28,470 nt of DNA, taken from positions 1 to 28,470 of the forward strand of contig CAZPLD010000005.1 of NCBI GenBank assembly GCA_964587505.1, in the 5' to 3' direction. A model generated the notes under the pieces. That model searched no databases. It was not told where the DNA came from and was given only the letters and a program-made list of their open reading frames with translations. Positions 1 to 7,284 of the stretch are shown piece after piece (the stretch's first letter is position 1; each line of letters opens with the position of its first letter). A program made the translations under genes and the position numbers. Source of the DNA: 2-01-FULL-41-26 sp964587505 (GTDB taxonomy: Bacteria > Patescibacteriota > Minisyncoccia > 2-02-FULL-40-12 > GWA2-44-9).

Positions 1-294
1 CTCCAGATCGGGGATAAATTTATACTTTAAAAATTTGATGGATTTTTTAACCAAAAGGTTTTTATAGTCGGCTACTACCAGAAGTCGGTCTACAGAGTTA
101 GTTTTGGCGCAAAGAAAGCATGTTTGCCCGAAAGGAGTGTTTCTTTTGCATCCGACACATTCAAAATTTTTCTTGATTGATATGGCTCCGAGACATCTCC
201 GGCAAATATAATCGCCGAATTTGCCGCAACCAATGCATCTCACCGGAAAAATAAGGTCCAAGAGCCAAGCAACGCTTTTCTGGGGATAATTCAT
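1..294 (-). CDS. ComF-family phosphoribosyltransferase-like protein, N-terminal part (cut by window edge)
   Basis: The reverse strand reads open from an ATG at 294 to the first base of the window, giving 98 residues with no stop. It begins MNYPQKSVAWLLDLIFP and carries a zinc-ribbon pattern: cysteines at about residues 20, 23, 31 and 34, then 46, 49, 59 and 62. This arrangement, a hydrophobic start then CxxC pairs and then VADYKN...KFLKYKF, is typical of the N-terminus of ComF/GntX-type proteins, which carry a C-terminal phosphoribosyltransferase domain and are linked to DNA uptake in competent bacteria. The transferase domain lies outside the window, so the function rests on the zinc region only. 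The gene is divergent from pilM with 36 bases between the starts, and type IV pili also serve DNA uptake, so the pairing makes sense. Confidence 0.75.
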   Translation of the reverse strand, partial: MNYPQKSVAWLLDLIFPVRCIGCGKFGDYICRRCLGAISIKKNFECVGCKRNTPFGQTCFLCAKTNSVDRLLVVADYKNLLVKKSIKFLKYKFIPDLE

Positions 295-315
295 AATATA
301 TAGACGTTGGTATTA

Positions 316-324
316 TGTTATACT
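316..324 (+). promoter_or_regulatory. Extended -10 promoter of pilM (leaderless)
   Basis: TG at 316-317, one base, then TATACT at 319-324 forms an extended -10 element. Six bases separate it from the GTG at 331, so transcription would start on or next to the start codon. No convincing -35 box is seen. Inferred from sequence only. Confidence 0.6.
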
Positions 325-330
325 TTTATT

Positions 331-1422
331 GTGGCCATTTTTAAACTTTTCGGAGAAAAAGGCAAATTAGGCGTTGATATCGGCACAGCTGCAATTAAAA
401 TTGTCGAGCTCGAAAAAGTGGGCGGACGTTTCTCGTTGAAAAATTACGGCCTGTTTGAATTGAAAGGCACAGATGTCCAGTCCTCCGGACCGGGTACAAG
501 CCAGAGCATTCTTAAGCTTCCTGACCAAGAAATAATCTGGGGGCTAAAAGAATTGATAAGGAAAGGCGGTATTAAATCAACGGATACAATAACTTCAATT
601 CCCTCCTTTTCAACTTTCACCACAATTATTGAGATGCCTTATCTGTCGGAACAAGACCTGGCTAAAGCATTGCCGTTTGAAGCCAGAAAATATATCCCCA
701 TACCCTTAAGCGAGGTCATCCTTGATTGGTCAATAATAGGCATTACTAACCAAGCCGGTCCAGTGACCGCCGGCTCGGCTTCTAAGCCCACCACTGTTCA
801 GGTATTCCTGGCTGCGGTGCCGAAGGATGAAACAGAAAAATATAAAAGAATAATGAAAGGTGCCGGTCTTAACCTCCGCGCACTCGAACTTGAAAACACG
901 GCCCTTATCAGAGCTTTGCTGGGGAATGATCTTTCTCCGACCGCTATCGTGAACATAGGCGGACGCAGTACTTCGATTGTTATTGTCGATAAAGGTTATG
1001 AGCGTGTCAGCCATAACTATGAGATTGGAGGGTTTGAGATAACCAGATCGATATCCCGCTCCCTGAATGTCAGCATCGAGAAGGCTGAAGAATTGAAAAG
1101 AAAAATGGGATTAAAAGAGGCCGATGAGAACATTGTAAACGAAGCTATGATTAATTTGATAGATATGATGGTTTTTGAGACCAGGAAAACGATAAACAAC
1201 TATGAAAGCTCGAAGAATCAGAAAATATCAAGAGTCCTTTTGGTGGGCGGACTGACCAATATGCCAAATTTCATGAACTATTTCAAACAGAAATTGAATA
1301 TGGATATTTACGGCGCCAACGCTTTTGCCAGAATTATTTACCCTGAATCATTAAAGCCGGTTATTCAAGAACTTGGCAACACGTTCTCCATAGCCGCAGG
1401 TTTGGCAATGAGAGATATCTAA
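331..1422 (+). CDS. pilM: PilM, type IV pilus inner-membrane platform ATPase-like protein
   Basis: The protein has the actin/FtsA-like fold signature of PilM: GKLGVDIGTAAIKIVEL near the N-terminus (phosphate-binding loop), AIVNIGGRSTSIVIV in the middle (second nucleotide loop) and VLLVGGLTNMPNF near the C-terminus (adenosine motif). PilM sits on the cytoplasmic face of the membrane and binds the N-terminal tail of PilN. I chose the GTG at 331, giving 363 residues beginning MAIFKLFGEKGK: it lies six bases after a good extended -10 element and matches the usual PilM start. A TTG at 307 in the same frame would add eight residues and lie upstream of that promoter, so it is less likely. In most genomes pilN follows directly; here pilN is about 9.7 kb downstream. 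Confidence 0.92.
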   Translation: MAIFKLFGEKGKLGVDIGTAAIKIVELEKVGGRFSLKNYGLFELKGTDVQSSGPGTSQSILKLPDQEIIWGLKELIRKGGIKSTDTITSIPSFSTFTTIIEMPYLSEQDLAKALPFEARKYIPIPLSEVILDWSIIGITNQAGPVTAGSASKPTTVQVFLAAVPKDETEKYKRIMKGAGLNLRALELENTALIRALLGNDLSPTAIVNIGGRSTSIVIVDKGYERVSHNYEIGGFEITRSISRSLNVSIEKAEELKRKMGLKEADENIVNEAMINLIDMMVFETRKTINNYESSKNQKISRVLLVGGLTNMPNFMNYFKQKLNMDIYGANAFARIIYPESLKPVIQELGNTFSIAAGLAMRDI

Positions 1423-1430
1423 ATTATAAT
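1402..1430 (+). promoter_or_regulatory. Sigma70-type promoter at the head of the accessory island
   Basis: TTGGCA at 1402-1407 and TATAAT at 1425-1430 are separated by 17 bases, a near-consensus promoter. It overlaps the end of pilM. Transcription would start near 1437, only about six bases before the GTG at 1443. This gives the island its own promoter, separate from pilM. Confidence 0.6.
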
Positions 1431-1442
1431 TAACAGAGCTTC

Positions 1443-1973
1443 GTGAAAAGCGAGGGACTATTCACAATGCTCCAAAACACAATGGATGAACAACAACAGC
1501 CAGTCGAGTCAACGCCAGTAGTACCGCCAGTTCCAGACCCTGTCCCAATACCATCGGAGCCACAACCTCAACCAGCACCGATTCCGGCGCCGCCCGCAGT
1601 ACCCATACCGCCCGCACCTCAACCACAAACACCGAGCGGAAATACCGGTATGGCGATTCTGGCATATCTCGGCATTCTAATCGTCGTGCCTTTTCTGACT
1701 GAAGCTAAAAACGACCCGTTTGTTAAATTCCACTTGAAACAGGGATTAGCGCTCATCATAACGGAAATAATATTTTTTGTAGTGCAAGTTTTTATCGGCA
1801 TCTTTTTGTCAGCGCTTCGTTTAGGCATTCTCGGTTTATTTATCTACCCCATCCTGTGGATTTTAGGGTTAGGATTTCTCATTTTAACTATAGTCGGCAT
1901 CATCAACGCCGCCACCGGCAAGCAAAAGGAACTACCGATTATCGGCCAATTTGCTCGGAACTTTAATTTCTAA
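1443..1973 (+). CDS. Proline-rich, three-helix membrane protein (DUF4870/Tic20-like)
   Basis: This 176-residue protein has a proline- and glutamine-rich tract at about residues 20-66, probably extended and cytoplasmic, followed by hydrophobic segments at about 70-86, 102-124 and 130-156. The pattern of an N-terminal helix, an amphipathic NDPFVKFHLKQG motif and a final pair of helices ending in NAATGKQKELPIIG is characteristic of the DUF4870/Tic20-like membrane family, whose biochemical role is not established. The start is uncertain: GTG at 1443 (six bases after the predicted transcription start), ATG at 1467 or ATG at 1482; the membrane domain is unaffected. It does not carry the N-terminal module shared by its downstream neighbours. 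Confidence 0.72.
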   Translation: MKSEGLFTMLQNTMDEQQQPVESTPVVPPVPDPVPIPSEPQPQPAPIPAPPAVPIPPAPQPQTPSGNTGMAILAYLGILIVVPFLTEAKNDPFVKFHLKQGLALIITEIIFFVVQVFIGIFLSALRLGILGLFIYPILWILGLGFLILTIVGIINAATGKQKELPIIGQFARNFNF

Positions 1974-1977
1974 AGTT

Positions 1978-2478
1978 GTGAAAATAATATCAGTTGTTGT
2001 CCTAATTACATTTCTAATCTTAGGTTTTAAAATAATATCTTGGTATCTAAACAAACCCCAAGCATTAGGACATGAAATCAAAACTGAAAATATCACAGAA
2101 GGAGTAATTTATTATGAAAATTATTCTATTCCACCGCCCGGGTGCAAAGACACGACAATAATCATAGCCAAGTTGAAGAGTGGAGAACAACGTGGATACT
2201 TGGATGTTGGCTGTGAAGGCAAAAATAATCGCGATTTTTCTGTCACTGATTCGGATTTCAAAAAATTAATTGATGAGGCGAACAAACTTGTTCCTGCGGT
2301 TCCGATAAATTCTGATCTCCCACCTCTTGTTGGCGGATATCAAAAAGCTCTTGTGTTCTACAAAGATGGAAAGGAAATTACTATATTATATTCAAGGCAA
2401 GAATCCCAGAATGAAGAAGATGTTATTAAAGAAGTAGTTAACTTATTACCCTATAAATATAGGCTATTAGTTTGGTAA
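1978..2478 (+). CDS. Membrane-anchored protein of unknown function
   Basis: Starting at the GTG at 1978 the product is 166 residues. It opens with one hydrophobic segment (MKIISVVVLITFLILGFKII) that would act as an uncleaved anchor, followed by about 140 residues predicted outside the cell. Two cysteines (in PPGCKD and DVGCEG) could form a disulfide. A TTG at 1951 in frame would overlap the previous gene by 23 bases; GTG 1978 is preferred because it places the hydrophobic segment directly at the N-terminus. I do not recognise the soluble domain. Its predicted pattern of short strands, one helix (DFKKLIDEANKL) and strands again suggests a small alpha/beta fold. Confidence 0.55.
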   Translation: MKIISVVVLITFLILGFKIISWYLNKPQALGHEIKTENITEGVIYYENYSIPPPGCKDTTIIIAKLKSGEQRGYLDVGCEGKNNRDFSVTDSDFKKLIDEANKLVPAVPINSDLPPLVGGYQKALVFYKDGKEITILYSRQESQNEEDVIKEVVNLLPYKYRLLVW

Positions 2479-2489
2479 CTTCGTAAATT

Positions 2490-2891
2490 ATGCTCACACC
2501 AGAAGTACAACAATATATTAGTCAACAAAGGTCAGCCGGAACTTCTGACGACCAGATCCGGCAGAATTTGGTTGGGCAGGGGTGGAAGGAAGGTGATATA
2601 AACAAAATGCTCAAAAATAAAATCGCAAATGGACTTGTGGCGCTTACTATTTTTAGCGTATTGCTAGTGCCCGTTGTGCTTTTGATTTTTGTTTTCGGGG
2701 GCATATTTTTAGCGGATACAAAAGCTGGGGCAAACTATGCTCTTCTTTCGATGGGAGCTGGTATATTGTATCCTATTCTTTTAATAATTTTGGGTATTTT
2801 TAGCTGGAAGCGCAATACAATTGGACCCATATTAATACTTTTCCTTCTCTATGTTTTACCAATTATGTATTTATTTATTTTCGCAAGATGA
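2490..2891 (+). CDS. N-terminal-module protein with three membrane helices (subtype A)
   Basis: Residues 1-42 are the module shared across this island: P-x2-QxYIxQxR-x2-G-x2-D-x-QIRx-x-L-x2-QGW, likely three short helices. Subtype A has NLVGQGW. It is followed by hydrophobic segments at about residues 48-75, 83-105 and 110-131, with only a short C-terminus. The module carries no signal of its own and precedes the first helix, so it is probably cytoplasmic (inference). The stop overlaps the next ATG in ATGA at 2888-2891, implying translational coupling. Bases 2547-2585 are identical to 4919-4957 in the 4862 gene. The function is unknown. Confidence 0.72.
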   Translation: MLTPEVQQYISQQRSAGTSDDQIRQNLVGQGWKEGDINKMLKNKIANGLVALTIFSVLLVPVVLLIFVFGGIFLADTKAGANYALLSMGAGILYPILLIILGIFSWKRNTIGPILILFLLYVLPIMYLFIFAR

Positions 2892-4051
2892 TTACACCAG
2901 AAATACAAGAATATATAGGTCAGCAGCGCGAGGCAGGAATTCCTGATGCGCAAATTCGCCAAACTTTGACCGTGCAAGGCTGGCAGCAAGCTGATTTGGA
3001 TCAGGCATTTGGGCCAAGTCCTATAGTGAACGCTATGTCCGCAGTAGCTCCGGTAACTGCAAGCATATCCAGCACAAAAGTTATTACTGCCGTAATCACG
3101 ACCTTGGTTATCTTGGGGGCAGGTGGTTACTTCATGTTTTCTAAAAGGAGCGCTCCACAAAATTCGCCGGCGACTAGTCAATCAAAGACCGCAACTAATT
3201 CTCAACAAAATTCAAACAGTGTTGCAGCACAGCCCTTCATCGTCGCCACAGCGCAACAGACAGCAGATGCTGCCAAGCTTGGTATGATCGCAGTTCCGGC
3301 GGGTAAATTTATAATTGGTGTAACGTCCGGCGAACAAAGTGCGAATGTGTGGCCTGCACAGGTGGTGAATATAAGATCATTTTATATTGACCAGACCGAG
3401 GTTACCAACAAGGCGTACAGCCAATTTCTCGTTAACCATCCGGATTGGCAGAAGGGGCAAGTGAAGTACGACAAGGCTGATGGGCGTTACTTGTCTGACC
3501 TGAACAACAACGCCGAGACTGGTTTATTGAATTTGCCAGTTACATGGGTCAGTTGGTTTGCGGCCAAAGCTTATTGCGAAGCGAATAACAAGCGCTTACC
3601 AACTGCAGCTGAATGGGAGAAGGCAGCACGAGGAACTGATGGCCGGCGATATCCATGGGGCTCTAAATTAGATGGTTCGCATGCAAATTTCTGTGATACT
3701 AGATGTGCCATGAGTTATCGCGACTCTCGCCTTGACGACGGATTCACAAAACTGGCACCTGCTGGCTCTTTCCCTCAGGGAGTCAGCCCATACGGAGCAC
3801 TGGACATGAGCGGGAATGCACTTGAATGGGTTCAGGACTGGGAAGATCGTTCAGGAGAGTATTACAAGGTGCTTCCGACTTCGGATCCCACCGGGCCAAA
3901 TAGCGGGCGTTCTCGGGCTTTGAAGGGCGGATCTTGGCTTTATAACGAGAACTTCTACGGCATACGTCCTGATCTCTATTTCGGATTCCTGCCCAATACG
4001 ACGAATGTAGATATCGGCTTCCGTTGCGCAATGGACGCACGGATTCCTTAG
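2888..4051 (+). CDS. N-terminal-module protein fused to an extracytoplasmic FGE/SUMF1-like domain (subtype B)
   Basis: Domain order: shared module at residues 1-42 (subtype B, TVQGWQQADLDQAFG), one membrane helix at about 64-84, a Ser/Asn/Gln-rich linker to about 128, then an FGE-sulfatase (SUMF1-type) domain from about 131 to 385. Family hallmarks are visible: MIAVPAGKF, FYIDQTEVTNKAY, LPVTWVSWFAAKAYC, RLPTAAEWEKAARG, MSGNALEWVQDW, ALKGGSW and IGFRCA. In true formylglycine-generating enzymes two copper-binding cysteines precede the GFRC motif; here that stretch (residues 350-375) has no cysteine, so sulfatase activation is unlikely and a binding or structural role is more plausible. The topology predicts the domain outside the membrane. 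It overlaps the upstream gene by four bases. Confidence 0.85.
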   Translation: MITPEIQEYIGQQREAGIPDAQIRQTLTVQGWQQADLDQAFGPSPIVNAMSAVAPVTASISSTKVITAVITTLVILGAGGYFMFSKRSAPQNSPATSQSKTATNSQQNSNSVAAQPFIVATAQQTADAAKLGMIAVPAGKFIIGVTSGEQSANVWPAQVVNIRSFYIDQTEVTNKAYSQFLVNHPDWQKGQVKYDKADGRYLSDLNNNAETGLLNLPVTWVSWFAAKAYCEANNKRLPTAAEWEKAARGTDGRRYPWGSKLDGSHANFCDTRCAMSYRDSRLDDGFTKLAPAGSFPQGVSPYGALDMSGNALEWVQDWEDRSGEYYKVLPTSDPTGPNSGRSRALKGGSWLYNENFYGIRPDLYFGFLPNTTNVDIGFRCAMDARIP

Positions 4052-4087
4052 CTAACACAACTTAATCAATTTTTAATTTTTTAAATA

Positions 4088-4855
4088 ATGACACCAGAAG
4101 TTCAACAATATATCAATCAACAACGAACAGCAGGAGTTTCGGATTCTCAAATCAGACAATCTCTCACAACTCAAGGTTGGACACAAGCTGATTTGGATCA
4201 GGCATTTGGGGTGGCACCAAATACTGCTCCCCAAGCTTCATTGAGTAATAACACCAAAAAAATTATTTGGGCAATAATTATTATTTTTGTACTCTTACCT
4301 CTACTATCCTATGTTTGGTTTAGGATAGCTAATAATAGCCATGATCAGGAACAAGATGCTTATAATCTAATAAGCGAACAAATAAAGCAGAGTACCCTAA
4401 AAAATAAAACTGACCCTTATGCCATAAAAAATTTAGCTGATGCTCAAGCATTTAAACTGTGTGGCGACTGGCCAGGTGATTATCCCGAAAAAGCTTCTCT
4501 TATTAAAAGTTCACAACTTGGGCCCGAATTTGAATTGCCCACAGACTTCCGTGTTTATCCCGGTGCAGTTAAAATAGCTGAAGATGCCATTGTGTATTAC
4601 TTTTGTACAAATGATGACCCTGATAAAATTATCAGTTTTTATTTATCAGACCAAACACCATGGAAGGTAGAGCAAATTGCCCGAGGACGAGAATTTTACC
4701 CGAAAATAAATGTTGGAAGTTCGCCACAGATCTTGATTGCCACAAAGGATAGTTCAACAAAATCTAAGGGCACGCAATTTGCTACCCCTAACGTTACGAT
4801 GTTGATTTTTAGAGATGCGAATCAAACCGTATTGGCATTTATTCCAAATTGGTAA
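4088..4855 (+). CDS. N-terminal-module protein with a two-cysteine extracytoplasmic domain (subtype B)
   Basis: The shared module occupies residues 1-41 (TTQGWTQADLDQAFG), followed by one membrane helix at about 58-80 and about 170 residues predicted outside. The outer domain contains KLCGDWP, then DFRVYPGAVKI and YYFCTNDDPDKIISFY. The protein from 7285 has the same order (KLCGNWP, MAVFPQSIKLI, LVVCAKSTSVSAVANYY), so the two are paralogs with a conserved cysteine pair, possibly a disulfide. I do not recognise the domain in any named family. Intergenic DNA on both sides is short and AT-rich. Confidence 0.68.
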   Translation: MTPEVQQYINQQRTAGVSDSQIRQSLTTQGWTQADLDQAFGVAPNTAPQASLSNNTKKIIWAIIIIFVLLPLLSYVWFRIANNSHDQEQDAYNLISEQIKQSTLKNKTDPYAIKNLADAQAFKLCGDWPGDYPEKASLIKSSQLGPEFELPTDFRVYPGAVKIAEDAIVYYFCTNDDPDKIISFYLSDQTPWKVEQIARGREFYPKINVGSSPQILIATKDSSTKSKGTQFATPNVTMLIFRDANQTVLAFIPNW

Positions 4856-4861
4856 ATTTTT

Positions 4862-5293
4862 ATGCTCACACCAGAAATACAAAATTATATTAGTCAACAA
4901 AGATCCGCTGGGGTTTCGGACGACCAGATCCGGCAGAATTTGGTTGGGCAGGGGTGGGGTGAGAAGGAATTAAAATCTGTGCTAAAACCTAAATCCACTT
5001 TTCGGAAAATGCTTGTTGTATTGAACTACATTGCTATTCTGCCATGGCTTTGGATTATGTTCGGATCCCTTTTTATAGCCGACAATCCAAGACCTGGAGA
5101 TATGCCCCTTCTTAAAACTATTTTTGCATTTATCTGGCTCATGCCGATATTTATTATTGTTTCCAATATTATTTCTTGGCGCAGAAAATCTTTGCTTTGG
5201 GCTTTGGCACCTTGGATTGCTCTGGTAATAGCGCTGGTATTCCTTTTTATCATTTACCCGCTATTCAGTATGCCTTCTGAATTAAATGGCTAA
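4862..5293 (+). CDS. N-terminal-module protein with three membrane helices (subtype A)
   Basis: Residues 1-42 are the shared module (subtype A, NLVGQGWGEKELKSVL). Hydrophobic segments follow at about 51-73, 84-105 and 110-134. Layout and length (143 residues) match the product of the 2490 gene, including a xxGxLFIADN/GGIFLADT-like stretch after helix 1 and an ISWRRKS/FSWKRNT-like stretch after helix 2, so the two are paralogs over their whole length. The gene starts six bases after the stop of the previous gene. The end overlaps the ATG of a broken module copy at 5286. The function is unknown. Confidence 0.7.
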   Translation: MLTPEIQNYISQQRSAGVSDDQIRQNLVGQGWGEKELKSVLKPKSTFRKMLVVLNYIAILPWLWIMFGSLFIADNPRPGDMPLLKTIFAFIWLMPIFIIVSNIISWRRKSLLWALAPWIALVIALVFLFIIYPLFSMPSELNG

Positions 5294-5357
5294 CCCTGAC
5301 CTCCAAAACTACATCACCCAATCCCGCCGGCAGGGCATGAAGGGTGATCAAAAATGA
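5286..5357 (+). pseudogene. Truncated copy of the N-terminal module (relic 1)
   Basis: An ATG at 5286 opens 23 residues, MANPDLQNYITQSRRQGMKG then DQK, and stops with TGA at 5355-5357. The first two thirds are the subtype A module; bases 5298-5340 are identical to 6703-6745 in the 6691 gene. The second and third predicted helices are missing. The stop overlaps the start of the next gene in ATGA, so the remnant may still act as a short leader that couples translation. Confidence 0.7.
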
Positions 5358-5920
5358 CAACCAAAAAATATCTTATGTTTTTAATCCCGGCAATTATTCT
5401 TGCCGTTGGCATTACAGGCGGATATGTTTTTCTTAATTCACAGAAACCGAAAGAAGTTACAATAGGAACCCCGCTAAATCAAACCCAAATTGAAAATATA
5501 ATTAAGGACTATGCAAAAATTAAAAAAGATTCAGACACAAAACCTCTTGAGAATAGAAATGCTTATCCAGCAAAAGGAATCCGAATCAATTTTAATACGC
5601 TGGGCTACGGTTATCAAAAAAATATAGATCTTGAAAGAACCACTCTGGTAACTAAAGCTCACGATGATTTTATTAAAAATAGAAATAGTTCCAACACCAT
5701 ATACCTTAATAAAGAACAAGTTACAAAAGTCCTCGACCTGCTCAATATTATATGGAAGACACGAATATCTGAATTAGCTAATAAAAATATCCAATGCAAT
5801 GATCTGTATAGGGACATTGTCTTAACTGACGAAAATTTTTCAAAATCTTTAAACTATTGGTGCCCTATCGAGAATAAGACAGTGAGAGAGTTAGATGATT
5901 ATGTAAGAAGTATTGAGTAG
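5354..5920 (+). CDS. Membrane-anchored protein of unknown function behind a broken module
   Basis: This 188-residue protein begins with an anchor or signal-like hydrophobic segment at about residues 6-27 (YLMFLIPAIILAVGITGGYVF) and continues as a soluble, charged domain predicted outside the cell. Two cysteines lie near the C-terminus (IQCNDLY and YWCPIE). I do not recognise the domain. Its upstream neighbour is the truncated module copy whose stop codon overlaps this ATG, so the ancestral gene may have been a module fusion that lost its N-terminal frame, leaving this body to be translated on its own (inference). Confidence 0.6.
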   Translation: MTTKKYLMFLIPAIILAVGITGGYVFLNSQKPKEVTIGTPLNQTQIENIIKDYAKIKKDSDTKPLENRNAYPAKGIRINFNTLGYGYQKNIDLERTTLVTKAHDDFIKNRNSSNTIYLNKEQVTKVLDLLNIIWKTRISELANKNIQCNDLYRDIVLTDENFSKSLNYWCPIENKTVRELDDYVRSIE

Positions 5921-5929
5921 AATTTATAT

Positions 5930-6016
5930 ATGCCCAACCCCGACCTCCAAAACTACATCACCACATCCTGTCGAGGGGGGGGTGGTTTTATAATAAAAAT
6001 TTTCGTGATACAATAA
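5930..6016 (+). pseudogene. Truncated copy of the N-terminal module (relic 2)
   Basis: An ATG at 5930 opens MPNPDLQNYITTSCRGGGGF and ends 28 residues in at TAA 6014-6016. Residues 1-11 match the module; then the sequence departs through a run of eight G. The homology breaks just before the toxin-antitoxin pair, so the break point may mark its insertion. The promoter for the next gene overlaps the end of this frame. Confidence 0.6.
6006..6014 (+). promoter_or_regulatory. Extended -10 promoter of the mntA-hepT pair
   Basis: TG at 6006-6007, one base, then TACAAT at 6009-6014. The start codon follows ten bases later at 6025, which would leave a leader of only about four bases. Confidence 0.45.
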
Positions 6017-6024
6017 GCTTATCT

Positions 6025-6315
6025 ATGGCGGGATTAGATGTGGATACAATTAAAGGAATTTTAATGCAGAGCGGTATCAAATCAGCCGAGATTTTTGGTT
6101 CGCGCGCCAGAGGCGATAACAGGCCAGACAGTGATATTGACATACTGATTCAGTTTGAAGAAGGTAAAACTTTAGGCCTGTTTGAGTTTGTCGCTCTTGA
6201 AAGGAAACTGTCCGAAACTCTGGGAGTAAAAGTTGATTTAATCACAAGAGATTCATTAAGTCCGCATATAAAAAGCTTCATCCTAAAGGATCTCAAAACA
6301 ATTTATCAACTCTAA
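6025..6315 (+). CDS. mntA: MntA-type minimal nucleotidyltransferase antitoxin
   Basis: The 96-residue product is a minimal nucleotidyltransferase with the signature GS-x10-DxD: G25-S26 in IFGSRARGD and D37/D39 in SDIDILI. In characterised MntA-HepT systems (type VII toxin-antitoxin) this enzyme transfers AMP to a tyrosine of the partner HEPN toxin and so silences it. The hepT-like gene follows after seven bases in the same direction, as expected for the pair. The gene has its own near-leaderless promoter and directly follows a broken module copy, which suggests arrival by insertion. Other minimal nucleotidyltransferases look alike, but the partner makes this call firm. Confidence 0.85.
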   Translation: MAGLDVDTIKGILMQSGIKSAEIFGSRARGDNRPDSDIDILIQFEEGKTLGLFEFVALERKLSETLGVKVDLITRDSLSPHIKSFILKDLKTIYQL

Positions 6316-6322
6316 AATTTAA

Positions 6323-6673
6323 ATGAAAAAAGATGAGGCCCTTTTAAAACACGTGCTTGAAGCCGTAGAAAGCATTGAAGAATATGTCGGGAAAATGACT
6401 AAAGAAGATTTTATGTCTGAAGGAAATAAGATGGTAAGAGATGCCGTTATTCGTGAATTTGAAATAATCGGCGAAGCAACCAGAATGCTTTCTGAAGAGA
6501 CCAAAAACCTCAACCCTGATTTACCTTGGCGTGATATTGCCGACATGAGGAATAAGCTTATCCACGAATACTTTGGCGTAGAAATGGCGATTGTCTGGAA
6601 AACTATCGAATCAGATTTGCCAATGCTCAAAAAAGTCATTCAAGAAGTTTTAAGCTCCCTATCTAATGTTTAA
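6323..6673 (+). CDS. hepT: HepT-like HEPN ribonuclease toxin (DUF86)
   Basis: The 116-residue, mostly helical protein has the DUF86/HepT layout: VRDAVIREFEIIGEA in the first half and WRDIADMRNKLIHEYFGV in the second. R76-x4-H81-x-Y83 (RNKLIHEY) matches the RX4HXY motif of HepT, where the Arg and His form the RNase site and the Tyr is the AMPylation target of MntA. A ready Tyr target supports pairing with the upstream antitoxin. It sits between module genes, and nothing suggests that it is damaged. Confidence 0.85.
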   Translation: MKKDEALLKHVLEAVESIEEYVGKMTKEDFMSEGNKMVRDAVIREFEIIGEATRMLSEETKNLNPDLPWRDIADMRNKLIHEYFGVEMAIVWKTIESDLPMLKKVIQEVLSSLSNV

Positions 6674-6690
6674 GATTTTTTATTATTAAC

Positions 6691-7275
6691 ATGCCCACCC
6701 CCGACCTCCAAAACTACATCACCCAATCCCGCCGGCAGGGCATGACCGACGACCAGATCCGGCAGAATTTGGTCGGGCAGGGGTGGCCTGAAAATGATAT
6801 AATGTCTGTATTAACACCAAACATGTCAGCATCTTTTAAGAATTCAAAAATTAAAAAGATTTTTATTATTTTAGTTCCCTCGCTCTGGATTATTGCTCTT
6901 TTTCTTCCCGCTTATATATTTCCTCCGTCACTGTACGATTCAAAACAAGGAACTTATTTCGGATATTATTGCCTACTTCTTGGCTGGGTTAGTAGCGGAC
7001 TCGCTTTCCTTGCCTGGATAAGTAATCTTCCATGGCTAATATCCTATTTATTATTCATATCAAATAAGCCAGTGAGAGTTAAATCCATAATTTTTGCAGG
7101 TATTGCTTTTGTCTTTTCACTTAGTGCCCTTACAATAAATGAACTTCTCCGGGACGAAGCTGGTCATATGATAAAAGTAAATGTATCTATCGGTACATTT
7201 GTGTGGATTTTATCCATGCTTTTATTATTCATAGGTAATATTATTATTTACCGATCTCAAAAAAGTTCTAATTAG
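6691..7275 (+). CDS. N-terminal-module protein with four or five membrane helices (subtype A)
   Basis: The module is at residues 1-42 (MPTPDLQNYI...NLVGQGWPENDIMSVL). The rest is hydrophobic: segments at about 57-78, 90-107, 108-124, 131-150 and 167-187, ending in a short charged tail. It differs from the three-helix proteins of 2490 and 4862, so the same module has joined an unrelated membrane body. The first 55 bases are nearly identical to relic 1 (43-base exact match), and bases 6748-6786 match the 2490 and 4862 copies with one mismatch. The function is unknown. Confidence 0.68.
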   Translation: MPTPDLQNYITQSRRQGMTDDQIRQNLVGQGWPENDIMSVLTPNMSASFKNSKIKKIFIILVPSLWIIALFLPAYIFPPSLYDSKQGTYFGYYCLLLGWVSSGLAFLAWISNLPWLISYLLFISNKPVRVKSIIFAGIAFVFSLSALTINELLRDEAGHMIKVNVSIGTFVWILSMLLLFIGNIIIYRSQKSSN

Positions 7276-7284
7276 GAAATGTAT

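Noticed and set aside
1978..2478. Emfourin-like protease inhibitor fold in the anchored protein
   Set aside because: The predicted order of strands and one helix is loosely similar, but no diagnostic motif is visible, so it is not claimed.
2888..4051. Active formylglycine-generating enzyme (sulfatase activator)
   Set aside because: No cysteine pair before the GFRC motif, and no sulfatase gene is nearby.
5976..5984. G8 tract as a phase-variation switch for a module gene
   Set aside because: The sequence after the tract does not resume the module in any frame, so slippage could not restore a gene.
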